From assembly GCA_013693815.1 (NCBI GenBank), contig CP059259.1, forward strand, positions 2,730,679-2,736,431: DNA of 5,753 nt. The letters are read 5' to 3'. Made by a program: the position numbers and the translations under genes. Each line of letters begins with the position of its first letter. The stretch's first letter is position 1. Below the pieces are notes generated by a model. It worked only from the letters and a program-made list of their open reading frames with translations. It was not told the origin of the DNA and made no database searches. Source of the stretch: Nocardioidaceae bacterium. Lineage in GTDB: Bacteria > Actinomycetota > Actinomycetes > Propionibacteriales > Nocardioidaceae. Of this stretch, positions 1-4,735 are shown in pieces.

Positions 1-279
1 GATTACCGCGATATCGCTATGGCTGACGGGGAATCGGTCGAGGCTGTGATCTTCATCAATGCCGAGAAGGAGCCGCCCTACCGGGTGTCGGTGGTCGACC
101 TTGCGCCCCGCGCTATCGACCTGGGCCGCGACCGCATGACCGAGGCGTGCCGCCGCTGGCTCGACCTCGGCACCGTCCAACTGCCGTCCTACGGCGACGG
201 CTACCACCGCATCGACTTACCGCCCAAGGCGTACAGCGCTGGGTACGCCGACTACACCGAATTCGAGGGGATCGAATGA
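1..279 (+). CDS. RecE-like PDDEXK exonuclease (DUF3799), C-terminal part
   Basis: Only the last 92 codons are visible; the frame is open to the left edge, so the true start lies outside. The segment EKEPPYRVSVVDLAP, followed about six residues later by LGRDRM, a helix and a short proline-rich tail, matches the end of the DUF3799 'putative exodeoxyribonuclease 8, PDDEXK-like' family as I remember it. There an E-K-x-P-Y/F strand is followed by 'lGr', a helical stretch and an 'ielP' strand (here RIDLPPKAY). Such proteins degrade one strand of double-stranded DNA ends and hand the single strand to RecT. The catalytic Asp/Glu/Lys residues should lie upstream and cannot be checked. The stop overlaps the RecT start in an ATGA junction, and this pairing is the strongest support for the call. 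The in-frame ATG at 19 is internal and not a real start. Confidence 0.75.
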   Translation, partial: DYRDIAMADGESVEAVIFINAEKEPPYRVSVVDLAPRAIDLGRDRMTEACRRWLDLGTVQLPSYGDGYHRIDLPPKAYSAGYADYTEFEGIE

Positions 280-1277
280 CCACGCTAGCGAAACACGAAG
301 GTAGCGGCCTGGCGATTGAGCCTGGCCAAGCCCGCTTCACCGAAACCCAGATCGCCGCCCTGACACAGATCGGCGTCGAGAAGGCCAGCCCTGGCGACCT
401 TGAAGTGTTCTTCCACGTCTGCCAGCGTTCCGGGCTCGACCCGTTTGCCCGCCAGATCTACCTCATCGGTCGCCAAGTCAGCGAGCTGGGCGAGGACGGC
501 AACTGGCGCAAGGTCACCAAGCAGACCATCCAGACCGGCATCGACGGATTTCGGCTCATCGGTCGTCGCGCTGCCGATAAGCACGGCCATGCGGTATCCG
601 TAGCTGCGCCGGAATGGGCGCACCCAGACGGGTCCTGGCGTCCGGTCTGGATGGGCGAGTGGGGCAACCCGGTCGCCGCGCGGGTCACGATCAAACGCGG
701 AGGCGAGCCCTTCACTGCCGTTGCCTTGTTTGATGAGTACAAGCAGACCAAGCGCAGTGGTGATCTGACGGCGATGTGGTCGCAGCGGCCGGCTGGACAG
801 ATCGCCAAGTGCGCCGAGGGATTGGCCTGGCGGATGGCGTTCCCGCAAGACCTCGCCGGGATCTACACCGACGATGAGATGGGGCAAGCCGACAACCCCG
901 AGCCCGAGCCCGCCAAGACGGGACTCGCGTCCGTACTCGGCGACCGGCCCATCACCGACAAGACCAGGGGCGCGCTGTTCAAGCTGATGGGAGAGATCGG
1001 CATCAAGGAGGCCGAGGACCAGCGCGAGTTCCTCACCGACACCCTGGGCCGCGAGGTCGCCTCTCGCTCGACGCTGACCGAGGCCGAGGGAGTCAAGGCG
1101 GGCAAGCGGGCGCGGGCGATCCAGCAGGGCGACCCGTCCGCTGAGTGGATACCGAGCTTCGGCGCCGCGACCGGCGAGATCGTGGAAGCCGAGCTCGTGG
1201 ACGAGGACGCCCTGATCGAGCAAGCAGTTGCCCTCAACGATCCGAGCCTTGACCCGCCCGCTGGAGCGCCGTCATGA
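276..1277 (+). CDS. recT: RecT/Bet-family single-strand DNA annealing protein
   Basis: A 333-residue protein, with the start at 276 chosen because GAGGGG (265-270) lies five bases upstream and the ATG overlaps the exonuclease stop as ATGA. The longer frame from 147 would overlap the nuclease by 133 bases. Family signatures seen: CQRSGLDPFARQIY (residues 49-62), TGIDGFRLIGRR (88-98), WGNPVAARVTIKR (129-141), and MWSQRPAGQIAKCAEGLAWR followed by MAFPQDLAGIYTDDEM (167-202). The last is the characteristic Bet/RecT segment. The protein should coat single-stranded DNA made by the upstream exonuclease and anneal it to complementary DNA. After an acidic, proline-rich linker (about 204-216) comes a second helical part (about 221-286, ITDKTRGALFKLMGEIGI and LTEAEGVKAGK). 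It resembles a small module often found at the C-terminus of actinobacterial recombination proteins. The tail is acidic. I am confident of the family, less so of the role of the C-terminal module. Confidence 0.93.
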   Translation: MTTLAKHEGSGLAIEPGQARFTETQIAALTQIGVEKASPGDLEVFFHVCQRSGLDPFARQIYLIGRQVSELGEDGNWRKVTKQTIQTGIDGFRLIGRRAADKHGHAVSVAAPEWAHPDGSWRPVWMGEWGNPVAARVTIKRGGEPFTAVALFDEYKQTKRSGDLTAMWSQRPAGQIAKCAEGLAWRMAFPQDLAGIYTDDEMGQADNPEPEPAKTGLASVLGDRPITDKTRGALFKLMGEIGIKEAEDQREFLTDTLGREVASRSTLTEAEGVKAGKRARAIQQGDPSAEWIPSFGAATGEIVEAELVDEDALIEQAVALNDPSLDPPAGAPS

Positions 1278-1777
1278 GCGACCGCCGCACGATCCGCCGA
1301 TACGCGCATGAGTTGTACCCGCACCCCGACGAGTGGGAAGTCAGGCCGTTAGAGGTCGAGGTGCCCTACCTGTATGCCCGCATGGTCGGCCTCGATATGT
1401 GGAACACCGACTGGTTCGACCTGGGCAACGACCCCGACAAGAACACGCGCCGACTCGCACACGACCGCACGATGCTGTTCATCGCCGCCAAGGAAAAGGC
1501 ACTTCTGGCTGACGCGATCTTCCAAGGCATTACCAGCGGCCAAGCCTGGGAATGGGCGATGTCCCGAGCAGCCGACGAGGCCAGCGAAATCGCCTACGAG
1601 CGCGCCGCCTACTACGACGTGCCGATCCGCCAGATCAAGCCGTACCCGATCCTCGGCGAGCGGGATCACCACTATCACGACGGTGAGCGTGTCGGGTCGG
1701 GCGTGGTCCAGGTCCTCATCAAGAGCAAGGAATCGGAGTGCCCCGTCTGCACCGAACCGATCGAGGCCGAGTCATGA
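1274..1777 (+). CDS. Unrecognised 167-aa phage protein with C-terminal CPVC
   Basis: I do not recognise the family. The ATG overlaps the recT stop in an ATGA junction; a weak GGAG at 1263-1266 precedes it. The N-terminal third is charged and aromatic (RRYAHELYPHPDEWEVRPLE), the middle looks helical (about 63-115, including AHDRTMLFIAAKEKALLADA and AWEWAMSRAADEASEIAYERAA), and the C-terminal third carries a His cluster HHYH (132-135) and one CPVC (156-159) close to the end. A lone CxxC with nearby histidines could bind a metal or lie at an oligomer interface; that is inference. Codon use is strongly C/G-ending, like recT, so it is a real gene. No membrane segment or signal peptide is apparent. 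Its place directly behind recT suggests co-expression with the recombination genes. Confidence 0.8.
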   Translation: MSDRRTIRRYAHELYPHPDEWEVRPLEVEVPYLYARMVGLDMWNTDWFDLGNDPDKNTRRLAHDRTMLFIAAKEKALLADAIFQGITSGQAWEWAMSRAADEASEIAYERAAYYDVPIRQIKPYPILGERDHHYHDGERVGSGVVQVLIKSKESECPVCTEPIEAES

Positions 1778-1944
1778 CCGCCGGCATCCACGACATCGAG
1801 GCCGCTGAACGTGCCCGCGCCTACGACGAGTCCGCTGCCACCGACCACGCCCTGGAACGTGACCAGGAGCGCCGAGACGCGCTCGCGGACATGACACCCG
1901 GCGAGCGGGCCGAGTGGCGAGCGGCAAGGAGGGGACGGCGATGA
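1774..1944 (+). CDS. Small charged helical protein (56 aa), unknown
   Basis: This short frame starts at an ATG that overlaps the preceding stop (ATGA) and ends in another ATGA overlap with the next gene. GAGG at 1763-1766 can serve as ribosome binding site. The 56 residues are almost entirely charged and alanine-rich: an acidic first half with IEAAERARAYDE, then HALERDQERRDALADMTPGERAEWRAARRGRR. It probably forms one or two helices with a very basic end. The segment MTPGERAEWRAARR is a common sort of helix in actinobacterial proteins but does not identify a family. No cysteines are present, unlike most neighbours. A longer frame beginning at 1738 would overlap the upstream gene without a ribosome binding site reason, so I prefer 1774. 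Confidence 0.68.
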   Translation: MTAGIHDIEAAERARAYDESAATDHALERDQERRDALADMTPGERAEWRAARRGRR

Positions 1945-2198
1945 GCGAGCCGACGCCTGCGCAAGCAGTGACTGAGGGCGGTGCCCGGATCAAGATCGCG
2001 GACGCAATCAAGGCCAACGATTTCCGAGGCGCGGCCCTGATGGCCCTCGCGCTCGCCGAGATGGTCGGCGTTCGGTCGGCCGAAGGGGCCGCCGTCTACA
2101 TGGCCCAGGCGCAGGTTTTCGCGACCCTGCATCAGGCTGAGATGGCTTTGTTCATCGCCGAGAATCGCCAGCCGATTCACCCAGGTGGGTGGTCATGA
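1941..2198 (+). CDS. Unrecognised 85-aa helical protein
   Basis: The start at 1941 is preceded by AAGGAGGGG (1926-1934), the best ribosome binding site in the window, six bases from the ATG. The ATG also overlaps the preceding stop. This suggests the product is made at a higher level than its neighbours. After a short Pro/Thr-rich N-terminus the protein looks helical and alanine-rich (about residues 19-75: GGARIKIADAIKANDF, AALMALALAEMVGV, AAVYMAQAQVFATLHQAEMALFIAE). It ends in PIHPGGWS. The hydrophobic stretches are interrupted by charges and read as amphipathic helices, not membrane spans. There are no cysteines. The family is unknown to me. The stop overlaps the next ATG as ATGA. Confidence 0.78.
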   Translation: MSEPTPAQAVTEGGARIKIADAIKANDFRGAALMALALAEMVGVRSAEGAAVYMAQAQVFATLHQAEMALFIAENRQPIHPGGWS

Positions 2199-2440
2199 CC
2201 ACGCTGCTACCCACGGTCCCTGGCTATGTCACCGGCATTGTCGACACCGACCCGCTCACGTTGCAGTGCGGTGCCTGCGGAGCCCTCGCCGTGAAGACGG
2301 GCGACCAGTCCACCGGCGCGTTCATGGTGCTGTCCGACTTCCGCTTCTGCCGCAACGAGCATCCCCACGGTGTACGCCGCTGCAAAGCCTGCCGAGAGGA
2401 CCACAAGACCGAGTGCGCGAGGTGCAAAGCCAATGACTGA
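2195..2440 (+). CDS. Small zinc-ribbon-like protein (81 aa)
   Basis: The start at 2195 was chosen for its ATGA overlap with the preceding stop and AGGTGGG at 2183-2189; an in-frame GTG at 2189 would lie in that ribosome binding site. Three CxxC pairs are visible: C25/C28 (QCGACGAL), C63/C66 (RRCKACRED) and C74/C77 (CARCK). C52, H56, H58 and H70 are further possible ligands. This is enough for two small zinc sites, for example a ribbon from C25/C28 with C63/C66 or with C52 and His, and a second from the C-terminal pairs. Zinc binding is inferred from the spacing; the partner, nucleic acid or protein, is unknown. The tail RCKAND ends inside the ATGACTGA overlap with the next gene. Confidence 0.8.
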   Translation: MTTLLPTVPGYVTGIVDTDPLTLQCGACGALAVKTGDQSTGAFMVLSDFRFCRNEHPHGVRRCKACREDHKTECARCKAND

Positions 2441-2615
2441 CGCGGCATCAATCCTGGCCGAGCACCGACCAAGGCGCTGGCGGTCCTTCACTAACGGCAA
2501 CACGATCCTCCGCTGCGCACGCTGCCGCACTGACTTTGGGAACGCCACTCGCAAAGCCAAGCGCGGTGACGAGGAGCGAGCTTGGGAGGAATGGGGACCC
2601 ACGTCGCTGCCCTGA
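2433..2615 (+). CDS. 60-aa single-CxxC protein, possibly prematurely ended
   Basis: The start at 2433 has GAGGTG (2419-2424) eight bases upstream and overlaps the preceding stop by eight bases (ATGACTGA). The product contains AEHRPRRW, one CARC (28-31) and a charged C-terminus DEERAWEEWGPTSLP. Small actinophage proteins of this style usually read 'HR...CxC...W..H(V/L)', with a last His completing a metal site; this is from memory, not a search. Here the last His is absent in frame, but the frame one base back at the GGGG run (2593-2596) reads W-GTHVAALIQ, which would supply it and continue into the next gene. The two may therefore once have been one gene of about 140 codons, or the start of the next gene may simply overlap. 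The 34-base overlap is longer than those at neighbouring junctions. Confidence 0.66.
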   Translation: MTDAASILAEHRPRRWRSFTNGNTILRCARCRTDFGNATRKAKRGDEERAWEEWGPTSLP

Positions 2616-2854
2616 TCCAGGAGCTCATCGACCAAGCCTGCGAGATGGCCAACATAGAGGGCTACGAGAAGGGGCTCATGGACCCCGGCTCGAAATGGAT
2701 GCAGGTGCGCACCGACGAGATCAGCCGAGCCAAGGCCGAGGCGCTAGAGGAAGCGGCACGCGCTTACCCCTCGATGCTGCGCGACATGGTCTCTCGCGGC
2801 CAGGTAGCGCGCTGGCTCCGTGACCGCGCCCAGCAACTCCGAGGTGGTGAGTGA
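2582..2854 (+). CDS. Unrecognised 90-aa helical protein, TTG start
   Basis: Two starts compete. TTG at 2582 has GAGGAG (2571-2576) five bases upstream; ATG at 2591 has only a GGGAGG directly touching it, too close to be useful. I chose TTG. The product (MGGMGTHVAALIQELIDQ at the N-terminus) is charged, helix-rich and free of recognisable motifs except repeated Ala/Glu/Arg helices (TDEISRAKAEALEEAARAYP, VSRGQVARWLRDRAQQLR). It has one cysteine. Codon use is typical of the cluster, so the body of the gene is real. Its beginning is uncertain because the upstream 60-codon gene could be continuous with it if a base is missing near 2593-2596. The stop shares one base with the next ATG (TGATG). Confidence 0.7.
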   Translation: MGGMGTHVAALIQELIDQACEMANIEGYEKGLMDPGSKWMQVRTDEISRAKAEALEEAARAYPSMLRDMVSRGQVARWLRDRAQQLRGGE

Positions 2855-3003
2855 TGGGAATCCCCAGCGACTTCCGCTGTGGCTACGCGGCCAGGCCTGG
2901 AGAGAAGTGCATCATGTGCGACTGCTTCGTAGATCAGTACCCAGACGACCCATTCGGGCTTCACCCCGAAGCCTTCGTGGCGCTGGGAGTCACCAATGAC
3001 TGA
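2854..3003 (+). CDS. 49-aa Cys-rich microprotein
   Basis: This short gene begins at the ATG inside TGATG (2852-2856), with GAGG at 2841-2844 as ribosome binding site, and ends TGA at 3001-3003 inside an ATGACTGA overlap with the next gene. It fills what would otherwise be a gap of about 140 bases, which supports it. The 49 residues contain C9 and the cluster C19-x2-C22-x-C24 (EKCIMCDCFVD), then an acidic, aromatic stretch (QYPDDPFGLHPEAF). Four cysteines, with H37 as a further option, fit one small zinc site. No family is recognised. A protein this short is likely to act by binding a partner; that is inference only. Confidence 0.7.
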   Translation: MGIPSDFRCGYAARPGEKCIMCDCFVDQYPDDPFGLHPEAFVALGVTND

Positions 3004-3319
3004 CCCCACGCAACTCACCGAGGCCGAGCGCGAGGCGCTCAAGGCTGCCTGCGGGTGGATGCGCAACACCAATGTCGAAGCGGTCGCCGCCCGCATCAAG
3101 GCCGACGCGATCGCGGACACCAAACGCGCCCTACTCGCAGACTCTCGCACCCGCGTCGAGTGGGAGGTGCGAATCCTAGTCGACCAGGGCAGCCATGAGT
3201 GCACTTACACCGAACTGCTCGAGGCCGACGCGACTCGCATCGCCCAAGTGTGCGGCGGCACTCTCTGGCGGCGCGAGGTCACCAGCATCTACGGCGAGTG
3301 GGAGCAGGTGGAGATATGA
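2996..3319 (+). CDS. Unrecognised 107-aa phage protein
   Basis: The start at 2996 has GGGAG (2985-2989) six bases upstream and the eight-base ATGACTGA overlap with the preceding stop. The N-terminal half looks helical and begins MTDPTQLTEAEREALKAACG, followed by WMRNTNVEAVAARIKADAIAD. The C-terminal half looks like alternating strands, EWEVRILVDQG and TLWRREVTSIYGEWEQVEI. A helix-then-sheet layout in about 105 residues is compatible with a small globular protein. C19, C69 and C86 are scattered and do not form a CxxC. I do not recognise a family. Codon use matches the neighbours. The stop overlaps the next ATG as ATGA. Confidence 0.77.
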   Translation: MTDPTQLTEAEREALKAACGWMRNTNVEAVAARIKADAIADTKRALLADSRTRVEWEVRILVDQGSHECTYTELLEADATRIAQVCGGTLWRREVTSIYGEWEQVEI

Positions 3320-3462
3320 GCTTCAACCTGCCGCCGAAATGGTGCGGCGTCACCCACTCTCACGCCGCGCATCAATGGTCCCAGCAAATGGGCGAAGTGA
3401 CCGCCCTTTGGCGCTACTGCCCCGGCTCGATCTGCACACACGAGGAGTCGGACGATGACTGA
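3316..3462 (+). CDS. 48-aa His/Cys-rich microprotein
   Basis: The ATG at 3316 overlaps the preceding stop (ATGA), with purine-rich GGGAGCAGG upstream. The product has C10, H14, H16, H19 (WCGVTHSHAAHQW) and then C35, C40, H42 (RYCPGSICTH), and ends in EESDDD. Small actinophage proteins with 'CG..H.H..H.W ... W/Y-CPG' are common in my memory and are usually left as hypothetical. The ligand arrangement would allow one zinc site made of the N-terminal Cys/His set plus the C-terminal pair; this is inferred. The last codons lie inside the ATGACTGA overlap with the Ea22-like gene, whose ribosome binding site (GAGGAG, 3442-3447) encodes part of this protein's acidic tail. Confidence 0.72.
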   Translation: MSFNLPPKWCGVTHSHAAHQWSQQMGEVTALWRYCPGSICTHEESDDD

Positions 3463-3997
3463 CTCGATCACCCCCGAGCGCTTGTCTGAGCTACGCGAGA
3501 TAGCCAGCAGGGCGGGCGTGGAAAGCCCGGGGCCTTGGTCGCCCGATCAATGGCTCGACGGCATGTCTCCCGATCTCAATTGGGAGGTGCACTACAGCAC
3601 TGACGCCGAAGACGGAATCCTCGTCGCGGGCCAAGCGACCGAGCAGAGCGCCCGGCACATCGCCGCCTTCGACCCGCCGACAGTCCTCGCGCTGCTGGAC
3701 GCGCTGCAATACGCAAGGGACTGTGACGACCGCCTGTCCGTGCAGGTCGACGAATACATCGACGAGGTGGCTGACCTCCAGCAGCAGCTGGACGAGGCCC
3801 GCAAGCGCATCGAGCGAGCCCCCGCCGACGCCTTCGGGGCAGTCATCAAAGCCGTTGTCGAAACCGAGGGCGACCCCACCGGACACCTGCCCAACTGCGG
3901 CTACACCGAGGACGACCCGACCTGTGGATGCGCTGCCTTCGGGGAGCGACTGGGTAGCACGCTCCTTGCTGCCTTGTGCGGCGAGGGGGACGTATGA
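3455..3997 (+). CDS. Ead/Ea22-like protein
   Basis: A 180-residue protein with GAGGAG (3442-3447) seven bases before the ATG. It shows the layout of Ead/Ea22-like phage proteins: an N-terminal LSELREIASRAGVESPGPW (9-28), a short beta-like part with the day-to-day 'VAGQ...A' signature, then SARHIAAFDPPTVLALLDAL (65-84), which is the family hallmark. A heptad-like helix follows (about 94-121, QVDEYIDEVADLQQQLDEARKRIE), probably a coiled coil. The C-terminus has C148, C157 and C159 in NCGYTEDDPTCGCAAFGERL, possibly a metal site, joined to a short helix. Ea22 in lambda lies in the b/early region and has no well-defined biochemical role; functional transfer is not justified. The stop overlaps the next start (ATGA). 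Confidence 0.8.
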   Translation: MTDSITPERLSELREIASRAGVESPGPWSPDQWLDGMSPDLNWEVHYSTDAEDGILVAGQATEQSARHIAAFDPPTVLALLDALQYARDCDDRLSVQVDEYIDEVADLQQQLDEARKRIERAPADAFGAVIKAVVETEGDPTGHLPNCGYTEDDPTCGCAAFGERLGSTLLAALCGEGDV

Positions 3998-4224
3998 CCC
4001 GCTTCCTCGATTGGCTCCTTGGCCCCCGCTGTACCCGCCACGGTGTACGTGCGTGCTACTCGTGTCGGCCAGCGCCGGGATGTGCGTGCTTGAAGTGCAG
4101 GGGATGCGGTGAGCGACCACGACTACGCCCTCGCCTGGCGCGGTGGCTGGCGACGCAAACGTGGCATCCTCGTGCCCACAGGACCGCGACCTGTAGAAAA
4201 AGTTCAGCCGCAACTACGTCCTGA
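3994..4224 (+). CDS. Cys-rich small protein, reading frame runs on
   Basis: The start at 3994 has GAGGGG upstream and an ATGA overlap. The first 40 residues are convincing: MTRFLDWLLGPRCTRHGVRA, then C21/C24 (CYSC), and C30, C32, C35, C38 (CACLKCRGCG), a dense metal-binding cluster. From about 4109 the same frame codes for an Arg-rich tail (ERPRLRPRLARWLATQTW...) while another frame starts a well-supported gene at 4109, giving a 116-base overlap. The C-terminal half is therefore probably not conserved. One additional G in the GGGG run at 4100-4103 would end the protein at a GTGA junction (4109-4112) after 40 or so residues, like the other small genes here. I am sure of the N-terminal half, not of the end. 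Confidence 0.6.
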   Translation: MTRFLDWLLGPRCTRHGVRACYSCRPAPGCACLKCRGCGERPRLRPRLARWLATQTWHPRAHRTATCRKSSAATTS

Positions 4225-4735
4225 TGTGCCAGCTTTGGTGATCGACAAGTGCGGCACTCGCGCCGGCTACAGACAGCACAAGCGCGCCGGGAACCCGGCC
4301 TGTGACGCCTGCCTGGCAGCGAACGCCGAGAACGTCCGCGAGTGGCTGTCTCACAAGCCCATCGAGCACGGAACGCGCCACGGCTACACCGTCCACAAAG
4401 CGCGTGGCGAGGACGCTTGCACCGCCTGCCTCCGCGCCAATGCTGAGCACCAAAGGCTCCTCCGGGCGCTCAAAATCGGAGGGCCGCATGAGCGTTCTCA
4501 ACATGTTTCCGTCAACCCCTTGTGTCGGCGGGGACAGACAGGATGGACTTGCAAACGCAAGCGCCCCGAGCCTGCACCCGACTGCGCCAACAGTCGGAGA
4601 CCCGGGGCAAGCCGCACCCTACGAAGGAACGACTATGCACATCCTGCCCGAGCGCCCCGACACATTGCCACCCCCGGTTCCGATCGGTGCATACAGCCGC
4701 GTCGACGGCTGCCCCGAATGTGTCCTGAACGTTGA
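4109..4735 (+). CDS. Protein with duplicated Cys/His motif, C-terminus doubtful
   Basis: The GTG at 4109 has AGGGG (4099-4103) five bases upstream. The N-terminal 120 residues look genuine and contain a tandem motif of about 27 residues: CGTRAGYRQHKRAG with CDAC and LAANAE (48-74), then HGTRHGYTVHKARG with CTAC and LRANAE (87-113). The copies are 39 residues apart. Ligands would be C48-H57-C65-C68 and H87-H96-C104-C107, so two small zinc modules are likely. This 'CGT..GY..H...G...C..C..A' motif recurs in actinobacterial and phage proteins as I recall it. After residue 120 (about 4468) the frame loses its strong C/G third positions and gives an odd Arg/Pro-rich tail overlapping another start (4488) by 248 bases. 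One more A in the AAAA run at 4472-4475 would end the protein as ALKNRRAA at an ATGA junction (4488-4491), so the natural product may be about 127 residues. Confidence 0.62.
   Translation: MSDHDYALAWRGGWRRKRGILVPTGPRPVEKVQPQLRPDVPALVIDKCGTRAGYRQHKRAGNPACDACLAANAENVREWLSHKPIEHGTRHGYTVHKARGEDACTACLRANAEHQRLLRALKIGGPHERSQHVSVNPLCRRGQTGWTCKRKRPEPAPDCANSRRPGASRTLRRNDYAHPARAPRHIATPGSDRCIQPRRRLPRMCPER
4250..4447 (+). repeat. Tandem zinc-motif duplication inside the 4109 gene
   Basis: Two protein-level copies, coded by 4250-4330 and 4367-4447, share GTR-x-GY-x2-H-K, then G, A-C-x2-C-L-x-A-N-A-E at identical spacing. The copies start 117 bases apart. The first Cys of copy one is replaced by His in copy two. 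The DNA has diverged, so this is an old internal duplication and not a recent one. Confidence 0.8.
4455..4485 (+). promoter_or_regulatory. Hairpin pairing with the 4488 ribosome binding site
   Basis: GGC-t-CCTCCG (4455-4464) can pair with CGGAGG-GCC (4477-4485), giving nine base pairs with one bulged T and a 12-base loop. The 3' arm contains GGAGGG (4478-4483), the ribosome binding site for the ATG at 4488. When folded, the RNA would hide that site; ribosomes reading the upstream gene would open it. This is a classic arrangement for translational coupling. There is no T-run after it, so it is not a typical terminator. Confidence 0.5.
4548..4608 (+). other. Candidate structured RNA element (three stems)
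   Basis: Perfect inverted repeats follow each other here: CTTGC/GCAAG (4548-4552 with 4557-4561, four-base loop), and a nested pair made of an outer stem GCCCCG/CGGGGC (4563-4568 with 4603-4608) enclosing an inner stem CCGACTG/CAGTCGG (4578-4584 with 4591-4597, six-base loop). The internal loop between the outer and inner stems is asymmetric (nine and five bases). The element lies just upstream of the ribosome binding site GAAGGA (4623-4628) of the small zinc-ribbon gene at 4635. It does not have tRNA features (no TTCGA-type loop), and lacks a T-run. A role as leader or regulatory RNA is inferred. Confidence 0.4.

Noticed and set aside
147..275. N-terminal extension of recT to 147
   Set aside because: The added residues are Arg-rich shadow coding inside the exonuclease gene; GAGGGG and the ATGA overlap support 276.
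285..1223. Long open frame of 312 codons on the - strand
   Set aside because: It lies opposite recT, whose family motifs are clear; open antisense frames are expected in high-G+C coding DNA. No ribosome binding site or family match.
3491..4213. 240-codon open frame on the - strand
   Set aside because: Antisense to the Ea22-like gene and its neighbour, with a low-complexity Gly/Val/Ala product. A shadow of the + strand codon bias.
4520..4545. Promoter-like TTGTGT and CAGGAT boxes
   Set aside because: The spacing is 13 bases, too short, and the -10-like box is poor. I see no convincing promoter anywhere in the window; the operon is probably read from upstream.
4455..4608. Stems read as rho-independent terminators
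   Set aside because: None is followed by a run of T on the + strand or preceded by a run of A for the - strand.
4540..4612. Possible tRNA, because of several short stems in about 75 bases
   Set aside because: No T-loop consensus, no seven-base anticodon loop with five-base stem in the right place, and no seven-base acceptor stem.
4522..4728. Third + strand frame (GTG 4522 or ATG 4543) through the structured stretch
   Set aside because: It is open but its product (MDLQTQAPRACTRLRQQ...) shows no family signal, and its end shadows the zinc-ribbon gene.
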